Shown: positions 24,405 to 37,000 of the stretch, piece after piece
How positions within the stretch are numbered: the stretch's first letter is position 1
How the letters are laid out: each line of letters starts with the position of its first letter
Assembly: GCA_905250125.1 (NCBI GenBank)
Contig: CAJNOL010000062.1
Coordinates: 186,001 to 250,000 of the forward strand
Length of the DNA: 64,000 bases
Reading direction: 5' to 3'
DNA from: Rotaria sordida
Lineage: Eukaryota > Rotifera > Eurotatoria > Philodinida > Philodinidae
Notes under the pieces: generated by a model
Told to the model about the DNA's origin: nothing
Seen by the model: the letters and a program-made list of their open reading frames with translations, nothing else
Databases searched by the model: none
Position numbers and translations under genes: made by a program

Positions 24405-27400
24405 TTAAACATCATCTTCATTAGTTCCAATATCGATAACATCAAGTGTATTTTTTCGGCTAGATTTATTATCTGCTATTGTTGCTCGTCTTTGATCAGC
24501 TATTTTTTCAACTGTTTGTAAACGTTGACCAAGTGATGCCATATTTGCTGTATATTCACCCATAAGACGTGCTAAACGTGTTTCTAAATTATCAATATTT
24601 CCTTCTAATTTTGATACTTTTTCAGGTATAGCAGCTTCATCTTGTTGTGCTAATTGTGCTGCTTCTTCATCTAATAAATTATCTTTACGTAAATGTGCTT
24701 TTCCACGTTCAATTAATGTATCACGTGCTGATGGATATTCAGCTAATACTTCCCATAAATCTTGTTTAGTTAAACAAAATAAATCTGAATAACCAACACT
24801 TCGAATATTTGCTGTACGACGATTACCAGTTTTACTTCCTTAAACAAAAACAAAAAAATGAAAACATTATTTAGAATGATTTTTCATAAAAGAAAAAGAT
24901 CTAACCAGGTATATTAAGAATAGAAATTTCACCAAAAACACTTCCTTCTTCAAGTGTAACAAATACTTTTGTTCCATCATCTGATACAACACTTAATCGA
25001 CCACGTTTTATTATATACATTTCTTTACCAATATCACCTAAATAAAATTCGAATAATCTTCAATTTCATTCAATTACAAAGATTGATGGAAGCGTAATGT
25101 AGGTGTATAGAGAAAGACTTCTTCTATCTAATAGTGTATGTATTATTAGGTTCTACTGCATACAGTTGACATGGCAATAAGTAGCACCACTTTCGTCGCT
25201 TTCTACCATAATTGCGGCGCAGGTAGTGTTACCTATTGACATGCCAATGGTACGCGGTAGAACTTGACAATGTATATACTATTAAATAGAAGAAGTCTTC
25301 CTTTAGTGAAAAATTATCGAAAAACTTATAGTCGCCTTCGTTTTGAAAAATTATTATTGACTTTAATAGAAAAAACTATAACCTATTGTCCTATAAGATG
25401 TGGATACATTTAGAATGTTTTATTCAGATTTTGTATTTCGAAAAGTCGCTCTAAAATTCCAGGAGTGCAAACAGCTATTTTTGAGAGCATAGATATTTAG
25501 TAAATAGAAGAAGAATCATAAACTCCAAGAGGACCAACTCGATCTTCGGAGGGGCGTCACCCGGTAGGTCTCCATACTGAAACAAATATCGTACATGTGG
25601 AACCAAAGTATAGATAATAACACAATCGATGCTTGAAAGAATTAGTTATAAATTTTAGATTATTAAATACGAATTCAAATGTTCAAGCAGCACAATTCAA
25701 AAAAATTTGCTCTATGTATATCAATAGCATATTATTCATAAAATTCATTTTGATTTTTTTTATTATTATCGTAGGTAAAAACTTAAAACTATCAATGGAA
25801 CCGTCCACACGTATTTAACAATAAGTTATATATATCTTGAGTGACGTCAATAATGATTATTAGTTTATTTGATTGAATCAAACTAGTAGAAATATTTCAA
25901 TTTTTCTATTACATAGTTATGAATAACTTATTCTGTAAAAACTATAATAATCACCTTTTTTACAAACATAATCTCCGGGACTGAAAATTTGTAATTTTAA
26001 TCTTGTAACAAGTTCAACAAGTAAACCTGGTTGTGCTTCAGCAAAAATAGGTACTCGTTTTAATGCTGCTAAATGTACATGTATAGCAATTTCAACACGT
26101 AATTTTTGTGGTAATGAACCTTTTAAATAAAATCAATAGAAAGTATTAAATTAAAACAGAAAAAAAAAACTTTCTTTTTTTTTTATTACCTAAGACAATA
26201 TCTTCATTAGCAACTTGTTTTTGTAACCATAAATAATCAAACCAAGTAATAACACGTCGTTCAAGATCTTTTCCAACTTTTCGAAATACCATATATTGTT
26301 TTACTTGATCAACTTTTTGTCGAAAATCAGCACGAACAGCATTCATACTAGCAATAATTGAACCAACATTTCCAACAACTATAAAAATTATTTGTATTGA
26401 AACAAAAATTTCAACAAGAAAAAAAATTGGAACTTACTTGTAGCAAAAATAAGTACACCTGTTAGAAAATCAGCAGTAACGAAAAGAACTTCAATCTAAA
26501 CATTTTCATAAAAAATATCATTATTAATAGTTCTATAGAAGAAAAAAAAAACATCTGTAAACATGCATAAATACCATTCTATTAGATTTCTTCATCTAGG
26601 TGGAATAGTACATAGAGTTGAAAGATGAAATTAGATAAATTCTAATTAAATTGACAACAATAAAAGATTAATGGGAACTTTTTTATAAGTAGGGATGCGT
26701 AGTGTTGTTATAAATACTGAAATACTAAATAGTAAGTCATTGACACTAATTACACTGGTTGAGTGTTCAGTAAAGCACAGACTTCACGGATATCCGCATT
26801 TCCTGCGACATTAAGATATCAACTCTATCAAAATATGCTTTTATTCTACCAGTGTGTTCCAATGGTTCAGTGAACATTGGTGTCAGTGTGCATTAACTGC
26901 ACTGCGTTAGTCATAGAGTCTATCAGATTTGTTCCAGACCGAGTCGAGTATGGAAATCACAATTTCCGGATCCTGTGAACTTTAGTAATTAATACACTAT
27001 TCATAAAACTTGAAGCATCTATCAGTCGGAGGTGAAAATATCGATGTAGAGAGCTAAGCTTTTTGCTTAATATATCAGTATGCTCATATACTTTTCGTGT
27101 GCTCACAGAATTCACCGTTAGATATCAATCTGGTCTCAAAACCTAAACAACAAAATATATCATGATATCTTTCGTATAATTAGATGTACATAAAATTTAC
27201 ACGTTTGAACTTTTTAAAAATTCTTCGTATTTGATTACAGAGTTTTCTCTCATTTTGAATCAATGTATTCACAAAAAAAAAAAATTAAACGAAGTATTTC
27301 AATCAAAATGATACATCATAACATCATCATCTAACGATGAAAGTTTTCTCAATTGATAAATTACTTTTGAGTCGAGATTACGTGCATTAAGTAGACCCCG

Positions 27401-29778
27401 AGATGAGCTATGAATATCCTGAAAAGAGTTCGTATTCTTAACTTACTGTTGTGAAGATACTACATTTTTGACTGTATTTTTTAAATGAATGCCGTAGTCT
27501 CCCTCAGGACTACCAGAAAAACTAATTTTTGAGTTTCCAATTGATTGAAAAAAGAAGATCGAACCTGCCGGTGTGTATGAGCGATGTGAAAGGTACGCTT
27601 TTATCACAGCTGTATCTTAGAATAGTAACAACGAAAATATTTCAAAATTTCACAATAAACTACTCTCGTTAAGTCCTGTCTTTATGCAATATTTCAAGTC
27701 AAAATTCGAAAATTAATTTTCCTGATGTTTCTGAAAGGATGACGATATTCATTTAAAAAATATCGTAAAAGTGCAGTATCTCCGAAGTAATAAGCTAAGA
27801 ATACAAACTCTTTTCAGGACATTCATAACTCATTTAGATCTACATAATGCACGAAAGTCTCGATTTAACAATAATTTATCAATTGGATGACTTATAATAA
27901 TTAAAAATATCTTATATTTAGCTTACGTCCGTTTCTGGTGGTGGTATTTCTCCAATATTTGTTAATACAAGTGTTGACCAAAAAAAACAATATAAATATT
28001 GTGTTGTTAATGTATTTGCTGTTGGTGAAGTCATATTATAAACCCATCCATCACTTGAATAACCAATCCAACGACTAATTATAAAATAAAAACAAGCATT
28101 CCAATGTATAATTATAAGAATAATAATTAATAATGAAACAAGACGAAAAACATTTGGATGATTTGTTTGTGTTTCAACTTTATCCGAAAATTCAAATGTA
28201 CGATAAATACGAAATAAACGATTAAAACGTAAAGCTGGTAAGAGATAAAGTTTAGGAATAAAATAAAGAAAATCAGTTGGTAATAATGATATTATATCAA
28301 GTATAAAAGCTCGACTTCGCATATAATTTTTACGTAATTTTGAAATATCTTGAACAATAAGACCTTGTTCGAGATAACCTAAATAAAGAAAAATAAAACA
28401 ATTAAACACACAAAATCTTTAGATTTTATTTTATCAAACCTTTTCGTGTTTGTATAAATGTATCAACAATATAACAAGCATCACAAAGATAATCAAAAAT
28501 TAACCAAACAATTAAAAGACGTTGTTGAAGTAGAAGAAAAGCACTACGACCAATAAGCATTATATAATTATAAAGTACAGCAAGTGAAACAACCGATGAC
28601 CAATAATAATAAAACGGTTTCGATGGATCTATTACCCAATTTTTACTAGTATTAAATAAAAAGAAAAATTATTAGCGCAATCTTTGAGGAATAAAGATGT
28701 GGAATATGATGTAAGCTGTTGTTGATAATCAATTTCCCAAGATTGGCGGGAATGATTCCTTCTGCTCATAGATTATAACAAGATGCTATTGATATACGGT
28801 CTGCGACGTGAAGAAGGAGAGTGCCGCTAAGATGTTTGTCACATCTCTGATATTTTTCTGCCAATAGTAGGCCGACCAAAAAGTTTTACACCCTCAATAG
28901 TCGAAAATTTTTACTTTTTCCTAGCAGAGCTGAAATTCTCTTACTGCATTCTATTGGAAGAAAGATAATCTCTTTTAGCAAAAAAACCACGATCCCGTTC
29001 CCTCAATGTTCGCTGCTTTGAATCACCATTGATTGCTGCTAAGATGTCTATCACGATCTCTGATGATTTATGGATCCAGTCTATTATTGTCTTTGACGCG
29101 TCTATAGTATTGTCTATTGAAGGCAGATGCAAATTTCTACTCTATGCATTTCAACAATCCTATTCTATCGTATTTCATAAAAGAATAATAAATATAAAAT
29201 AAACCTCTGTTCATTTTGAGTTAATTGATTTTTTGTTGATGGTGCAAATTTTTCAAGAAATGAATCAGTTCGTTGTGGAAGTTCATGGCGTTGATGTTTT
29301 CGTCGCATCCATCGTCGAAGACGCTATTTTAAAAAGAAAAATACACACATACATATATATAGATATATTTACAAATGAATTATTATTAATCAAATAGTTA
29401 AAAAAGAAAACTTTTGCAATAAGTTAGTATACAATAAATAACATGCAATTTACTTACACCTGTAATATTTAATGCGTCCTGAAAAATGTAATTTTTATTG
29501 GTCCAAAAAAAAGAAACAATAAAAAAAAATTAAAATATCAAACAAACCCGCGCTCTTCGGACAAGATCAAATAGAGACACAGCTGTTATTTCAATTTGTT
29601 CTTGAGATGGCTGTTCAAGAGGAGTATCAGTTAATGCTTGAATACCATTTTGAACATTAGTCGATTGTTCTTGATCAGGTTGTCGTGCTGAATAGGCAAC
29701 TGATGGTGGTTGTGTATGATTATTCATAATAACATAAGGTGCAGTTCGTCGATGTTGACGATTTAAGGGAGATGACAT
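24405..29778 (-). CDS. Cyclic-nucleotide-gated cation channel, CNGA-type subunit
   Basis: Ten minus-strand exons: 29778-29548, 29478-29458, 29323-29205, 28645-28440, 28378-27927, 26495-26438, 26378-26190, 26119-25955, 25037-24906, 24838-24405 (668 aa, phases close throughout). S1-S3 lie in exon 4 and early exon 5. S4 reads [18 protein letters not shown]. The pore is [20 protein letters not shown] (324-343) with the filter glutamate at 336, and S6 spans exons 6-7. The C-linker begins [12 protein letters not shown]. The cyclic-nucleotide-binding domain contains [18 protein letters not shown], the phosphate cassette VFGEISIL and [17 protein letters not shown]. The C-terminal 586-640 region looks like a leucine-zipper coiled coil (CLZ), as in CNGA subunits. 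IGEIPPP, rather than the potassium filter GYG, marks a non-selective cation pore. The N-terminus is polar with no known domain. Exon 2 is only 21 nt. Introns 5 (1.4 kb) and 8 (0.9 kb) hold fold-back repeats. Confidence 0.93.
25109..25305. repeat. Fold-back repeat in CNG intron 8
   Basis: About 197 bp, nearly all stem. AGAAAGACTTCTTCTATCTAATAGT is mirrored by the complement of ACTATTAAATAGAAGAAGTCTTCCTTT, then GGTTCTACTGCATAC by GTACGCGGTAGAACTT, and TTGACATGGCAATAAGTA by TACCTATTGACATGCCAATG. The loop is about 20 nt. Confidence 0.85.
26692..26805. repeat. MITE-like element M1 in CNG intron 5
   Basis: TAGGGATGCGTAGTGTTGTTATAAATACTGAAAT... AGTCATTGACACTAATTACACTGG ... GTTCAGTAAAGCACAGACTTC matches, in the same order, the element at 40058-40176. 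The outer end also matches the ends of 31122-31582. Its right terminal repeat is decayed. Confidence 0.6.
27350..27885. repeat. Fold-back repeat, family FB1, in CNG intron 5
   Basis: 536 bp with arms of about 220 nt. CAATTGATAAATTA, CGTGCATTAAGTAGA, GAGCTATGAATATCCTGAAAAGAGTTCGTATTCTTA and GAAGATAC on the left are mirrored by TAATTTATCAATTG, TCTACATAATGCACG and AAGAATACAAACTCTTTTCAGGACATTCATAACTC on the right. The inner part contains TTTCAAGTCAAAATTCGAAAA, the family mark shared with 37328-37935, 53712-54284 and 61550-62395. Confidence 0.85.
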
Positions 29779-32700
29779 TTTTTGTTTTTTATTTTGTTAA
29801 TTAAAAATAATATTATACAATAAAAATATTCAAATTTCGAAGGTTAGAATGAATCATTTTTAATTTTAATATTATGTATCTAAAAATAGATAATGATCTT
29901 TTTTTCTCTTTTCTTTTTTTGCAATTGTTATTTATGACAAAAACAATGAGCGAACATTTAAAATAGATATAATGATTATTCATTTTATCGAATATTGAAT
30001 TCTCTCGCTTTTTTATGTGTGTTTTTTTTCTAGGATAAACAGAAAAGAAAAAAAAAAAGAGCAGAATATAGAAACATCTATTCTACCTATAGAAGCTATG
30101 GCTACATATATTTCTTAAAGATTTTCCGGCTTGACATTCTCGTCCGTGCGTGAAGATGTTCTTGTGCCAGTAGATTTATCCTCGGTTTTCTTTTCTCTCT
30201 CTTTTATCTTCAGATTCAAAAGAATCATTTTTTTTTCGCACTCTCTATTTTCTTCTTTTCTTAATAGAAGATTCTTTTTCTTTTTTTCTTCTTTAAAGCA
30301 AAGTCTTACAATTACCTGTGAAATGAGATGAGATGTGATGCATCAATAATGTTTTAATTTTTTTTCCCCTTCTGCTCATCATGGTTGAACTTGCTGTTTC
30401 TATTCACTGGCGAGTTAAAAAAGATCAACGAGAAAAAAAAAAGAAAAGATTACATGGTTACGATAGATAGTTGTCATGGGAAAGTTCTTGTATTATCCTT
30501 CTATTTACAATAACGAATAGTTGATTAGATTGTTTTTTTTTTATTATAAAAGAGATCGGTAATCGTGCTGTTATGCGAAGAACTATATAGACTGACATTT
30601 GAAGAAATATTGAAAAAAAGAAAAACAATAGAAATCATAACTCTTTCACCTTCCAAAATAAAATATTCTGCTGAATATATATTCATAAGAATAGTAGAAT
30701 GATTGTATAAAAATATAAAAGAAGTAATATGCACTTTGAAAACTTAAAAGATTAAAAACATAACCATGTAGATGTCATTATCTAGCAATGTTTTGATTAT
30801 TTGTTCTATAAATGAATTTGTATTCTTCAATAAATTCATTTCTATATCAAACATTTTTGAAATATAAATCAATTCAATATGATTATTATTTGTTGTTTTG
30901 TTTTGTAATAGAATTTCATTCATCAATGTTTGCTTTAAACTGTAGTAGATGAACTGAATTCATTATTTTAATATTATCTACAGTAAAATCTCTCTAATGT
31001 AACTACCATCCGAATCATCCAAAAGTGCTCATTTTACGAAGATACTCATTATTGGAAGGTTTTCAATTTCTTTTTTGTAATCTATAAATATTCAGCTGTA
31101 ATCGTTTGCCGGCTACAAAAGGTAGGAATGTGTAGTGTTGATGTAAATACTGAAAAATTGGCGGTTAGTCACTGATACAGAATTCACTAAAGCACTTAGT
31201 ACAACATTTAGATAACAACTCTAGAAAAATATGTCCCCTTCCGATTTCAAAGGCTTTTTGCCTATAGATACTACATAGTGTCCTCGTAAAAACCCCAAAG
31301 GGATTTGAGTTTTGTCTAAACTATCGAATTTTTTAATATGTTCATTTTCTAGAGTTCCCAGGTTTTCGGAAAATTTAGAGGTTCTAGAAAATAGACATAT
31401 TAAAAATTCGATAGATTAGTCAAACATCATTAGGAACCCAAATTCTTTTAGAATTTTCATTAAAATAATATTTAGTATATATAGGCTAAAAACCATTGAA
31501 ATCAAAAAGGAATCGCTGAAGAGATTCTCTTGTTAGTGTTGGTTATACCGATTATCAGTAAGCTGAAACTGCACATCCCTAGCACAAGTTGATCTTTTCC
31601 TTTCGTTCCAACAATTAATTAATTTAACTTTTTTAAATCAGAGATAAATCAATACATATTGACATGATTTGATGCTATTAGCTATAAACACAAAAGCGAC
31701 CATATGTTACATGAAATACTTTTGTCTAATATTGTTTTTTTTCCATTAAATAGGCACGGTTAGTCCATTTCCTTTTTATGTGTCCCCATGGTTGTTTACC
31801 ATAACTCAATTCACATAATATCATTTTGATTGGTTCTGCACGAGAGTGACAGATGATATGTTGTACACATTATACAAGTTGTTATTGCTCATGGGACCAG
31901 AAATAAGTGGTTCCTAGTCAGAATAAGAGGTTACTTACATAGAGAGGTTTTACCGTATATAATCGAGACAAAACGTTCGTAAAATGGAGATTTACTGGCA
32001 TCAAAATGCCATTGAGTGATGTTAACGTTGTCTCAAATGCCAATGACAATTGAAAGCAGAACACTCAATCTCAATAAATTTTTCATCAATCATAATATGT
32101 AACATCCAGTTCGATTCTCACTTGCAGCAAGGACCTTTTTTTTTTAAATTATTTTCTACTGTTTTAAGATATTATTTAATGTACATAGTCAAACAGAAAA
32201 TCACAAAAAAAGTCAGAATTGAACATATACTATTTATCAAACCATGATATATCTTAAATATGAAAAATCTAATATAAAATTTGATTATGTAAAATATCAA
32301 CTGTGCAATACACAAAAAAAAAACTTTCATTGTCATCAAATATGAAATTCTGTCGATAAATAGAAAAATCCAAGAGAATTCTTATTTGAATCTTCTACGA
32401 ATGACAATGGTTTATCGATTTAATTCTTATCTTTACTTATCTATTTATCCAAAAGTTGTCTATTGACATATAAAATACTTGAAAAATGTTCTCAACTGTT
32501 AACATGTAAATATACAAATGTACTAAGACAAATACAAGATAGAATCTCGCATAAACATTTTTTGAATAAATATTAAAAAATGTCTTTTTTTTAGCATACA
32601 GAAAGTTTTTATAGTGAATTTTTGATCATGAGAAAAGTAATCAATTCCAATGAATAAAACTACTATTCATTCAAATGTATAAATAATATAAATATCTATT

Positions 32701-34051
32701 GGTTGATTGATGCATTTCTGATCGATTGATTTTTTTTTGTCTTACGCAATCTATAGCTTGTATATAACATGTTAACGTTCTACAAATATAATGAAGTAGA
32801 ACAATAGTCGCAACCAGCATAGAGAGTTAGTATTCGACACATCTATATCGATGATATATTCCTTTGTACTATAAAAGTATATACACGTTAGCACAATATA
32901 TCAAATAATGATAAGTTATTGTTATTATTTTGTCTAACAACATTATAGACTTTGATTTCGATAATAGTTTATCTATCTTAGTACATTACATATCATTTCG
33001 AAAATGAATTTATTCCACATCAATATAATTGATGTGTCAATCGATTTGTTATAAATGTTATCATTGTGTTAATGACAGTCTGAATTTCTTTAGAATACTG
33101 ATAATCTTGAAAACATTCTATTGTTCCATTTTTTTATTGCTTTTTTGTGAATAACTCGAATTATCAAAAATTGCTGTGATGACATTCGATTTTAAATATT
33201 TATGATGTTTAAAAAATCTCTGTACATGATTACCCAGGAGATAATATCGTCAAAAAAAAAGAAAAACCAAGGAAGTTCCTTTCCTAATGCACACAGAAGG
33301 AAAGAATCAGTTGTATACCAAGCAAGATAAGATTATTAATACCATCCTTGGTAAGAACTAAGTAGAATGGCATGATATTTTTCTTTAGCTTTTATTTTCT
33401 TTCTCTCTAATATAATGGATTCGCTATTTTTAAGAGAATCCATAATAAATAGCAAGTCAAAAAATAAAATCAATTAATATTTCGATTGTTATTCATTGTT
33501 TATTTATTCTAAACTAAAGATATTCAAATAATTATATTTGTAAAATTAAACATGAATTTAATCTATCATATAAACAATAAAAAAAAACTAATTTATAATG
33601 AGTATAAATCATTTTTTAATTTGATACATAATTATGATTCTATTGTATATTGTAAAGTTACGAAATTTAAAGATAATAGTTTGAAGTACTGAATTCTTTA
33701 AATTCATATATGTGTCAAAATGATAAAACAAAAATGGTGTTTGTCGTTTAATTTTTCTTTCTTATTTTTTTATTATTCTCTTTTTAGTTGATATCTTCAA
33801 TGAAAACAAAAAATAAAACACGAGATGCTGACCTCGAATGGTAAATTGTATATTATGAGAATGACGTTATTTTCAAAAGGACGTAACAATATGAAAAAAT
33901 TCTTATCTTATATTCCCTGTTAGTTATGTTGAAGATGAAAGTGCATATATTGGACTACACAAAACTTTTATTTAACTTATGTTTTGTCAATATTTAATAT
34001 ATTTTCTTTTATAATATTTAAATATTATTTATTTCAAACAAATTTTCAGTT
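29779..34051. other. 4.3-kb interval between divergent CNG and Dispatched genes
   Basis: It must hold the 5' regions of both genes. 29800-30450 has T/A-rich simple sequence next to the CNG start. 31122-31582 is a fold-back repeat. Small frames at 30525-30734 and 30744-30926 (-) have no recognisable motif. 32000-34000 is AT-rich with no supported gene; a short inverted patch (AACCAAGGAAGTTCCTTTCC and ATACCATCCTTGGTAAG) lies at 33265-33355. Confidence 0.55.
31122..31582. repeat. Near-complete fold-back element with M1-type ends
   Basis: About 460 bp in which the left half mirrors the right: TAGGAATGTGTAGTGTTGATG against CTGCACATCCCTAG, CCGATTTCAAAGGCTTTTTGCCTATAGATACTA against TAGTATATATAGGCTAAAAACCATTGAAATC, and AACTATCGAATTTTTTAATATG with TTCATTTTCTAGAG against AGAAAATAGACATATTAAAAATTCGATAG. 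The loop is about 30 nt. The ends are those of the M1 elements at 26692 and 40058, so this may be the longer parent of a small MITE family. Confidence 0.85.
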
Positions 34052-37000
34052 ATGAATCAACAAGGAAATATCAATAATGAGACCGATGATGATTATATAT
34101 CCGATCATTCAGGTAAGTTATTAGAATTAATTAATTTTATTTTGAAATAAATTGTTTTTTTTTATCTAATATAATTTATCTTTATATAGAAAATATTAAT
34201 TTTGAATGGATAATTAAAATTTAGTTTAAAAAAAATATAAATGAAATTTTTCTAATCAAAAAAAACATTTATAGAAGATTTTTAAAGATTTCTTTATTTT
34301 TAGAACCTATCCCAGACTCTCAAAATCAACATCATCGTAAGAGAACAGTTAGTTCATTTGCTTCGTCTATCGTTAACAATTTAGTTAGTCGGCCTTGTTG
34401 GTTTTGTGAATGGTATGTAGTATGTGTGCGACATCTTATTCAATATTTTTTATGATTTCATAATTTAAGAGAACATATATTAATTTATCATTTTATCATA
34501 AGTGTTTGTGATAAAAAAAGAAATGTTTTTCATAAACTTGACTATTTGAAAAAGGTTCATATTTCAAATTTAAATGGTTAAATTACATCCAATAGTTAGT
34601 CAGAGTTCATTTTCAATGTCTTCTTGTGCTTGTCAATAGAGATCACCCCATCCTGATCATACGATGAAAAACGTATTTTTATTACTATGACAAAGTACAA
34701 ATGCCCTTGAGCTCCCCTAGTTTTATGTACAATACAAAATTTGAAGAATATAAAGAGAGTTACTTTTTTTTTTCTTTTGATCAAACTATTTTGGAATGAA
34801 TGAATGAAGGCGTAGATAACAACGACAATAATCATATCAGAAATAATCTCATGTTTTCAGTATTGTATGCTTTCAACAAGTATGTGTTTTTGTTTCGTTT
34901 ATATTGTTAAAGAGGTAATATTGATGATTAAATCCTACATTCTTTCTTCGGCTCTAGTTTCATTTTCTTTAACCTCTCTAAATATTTGTTGTTTGACATA
35001 TCACTCATAGTGCTAAAACTAATAAAACCATTTTTCATCATTATCGTGCACTTTTCTTATTCTAATACTTTTATTATGTCAATAACCGACACATATAAAA
35101 ATTAAACGTTCAAGATTAATCTATTTTTCTTTTTTGTACAGATAATATATACAGTAAACAGTATCATTCATCATATATTTATTATTGTCCATTTGTTTTT
35201 GCTTTCTCTCATACATGCGTAGATAACTAGGATATATTTATATCTCTCGCTTTTTTTTTCCAAAAATCCTTTTGTATTATTGTTTTCTAGTAGTTGCTAT
35301 TAACAGTAAAAATAATAGAGAATATCAATACAATTATTATATTTCTCTTTCTTCTTATCTTTGATTTGAAAAATGGTGTAACTCGTTAGTAAATTGAAAA
35401 ACGAGCTTCGCATACAATTCCGCTTATCAAGCACATGTTACACATCGTCATTCTTTTTTATCTATTCTAGATCTGTTATTATTGCATTGTGAATTTTGCT
35501 TGTCTGTTTTTTTTTTCTTACCCTTTTTCTTATGTTTTGCCTTCAAATTCAATTGTAATTTTTAATAATAAACAAATGACAATATGGATGAAGCAAAAAT
35601 GTATTTAGATAGAAAGTAAGAATCTTAAATATAAAATTTTTTTTTCAAAGAAACAAAAAAAAAAGAAAAGACTTTTTATCAATTCATAACACAAACTAGA
35701 ATCGTTATGCACATAATTTGTCTCTATTGTATCAGCAATGTTCAGTATAAATATCCTTTTTGATAATGATATATATTTCTGAACCAATGGTAATGCTAAT
35801 AAATTTGCAGGTAGATTTATTTACTTTTTTTTTTTTTGCTAAAAAACAAAAAACCAAAACTCTTAATTAACTAACGTTTGTTACTGAATGAATCTAAACA
35901 CTAACAATTTCCTATTTATCGGTTCATCGATTCTGTTTAATTTTGCACTGATATGTATACATACACCTTTGTTTACCTGTTTCTCATTCTCTTTCAATTT
36001 AATATGCTGTTATAGAATAATACATAGCTATAAGCACTAAACCGTGAAGGTCATTTTCGTCGTTTATTAACTTGCTTATCTCATATAATTGGATGAATAA
36101 TAAAGTACCCACGTGATTTCAAACCTAAAAAAATAAAAAACTGCTCTCGTGATTTAGAAACTAATAAAACATAGGACAAAACAAAACGACCTTGTTATTT
36201 AATATGATTTCTATCGATTGTAAAGGTGCAATAAGTACTCGAGCAGAGTTTTATCTTGAGAAAACTCTAGAAAGGTTATTATTAAAATATATTATCTTAA
36301 ATTATATTTGAATTTTAATAATAGGTATTCAACATTTGTGGTTAAACATTCATGGTGCTTTTTATTACTTGGATTTTCTATTTGTATTGCTCTTGGTTTA
36401 TCTGCAATACTACTACGTGATTTACCAGATTTTAATGATCCAACAAAAGTAAAGTTTATTTTAAGAAAAGAAATCTATTTCAAAATTTATTTTAGGGTTT
36501 TGTTCCACGTGGTAAACATACATTAACTTCACGTTTATTTGTTCTTGAAAAAATCAGAAATAAACTTGTTGAACAATTAGCTGCAGCAAAAATAAGTAAT
36601 AAAAGTAAAATATCATTAACAACAAAATCATCATTATTAATCAATCAAATAAATAAAAATCATGAAGAACAAGAAGGAGAAATTGACGACGATGATGATG
36701 ATTCAGATTATGATGTTCCTTTAAATGAAATAGAACTTAAAGTTGATTTAGTATCCAATCCAAATGCTTGCGCATTTGTGCCATCAAGTCGAAGTCAATG
36801 TTTAACTAATCAACAAGTATATACATTATTACATAATACAACTGATCTTATGAAAATATCGAAAACAATTGAAGAACAACTTTATAAACCAAATGAACAT
36901 ATGTGTACATCGATTGATTTAAGTATGTGAAACTTTTTAGATATGTATATATGGAGTTGACCAGTCTAGCCGGTAGACCCATTTCGATAGAGTCTTATTG

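Noticed and set aside
30744..30926. 60-residue helical-looking minus-strand frame
   Set aside because: Could be a small exon, but no partner exon, no conserved motif, and composition is that expected from AT-rich DNA.
33240..33360. Possible small RNA gene with paired AACCAAGG / CCTTGG segments
   Set aside because: The pairing is short and no box motifs of snoRNA, snRNA or tRNA are visible.
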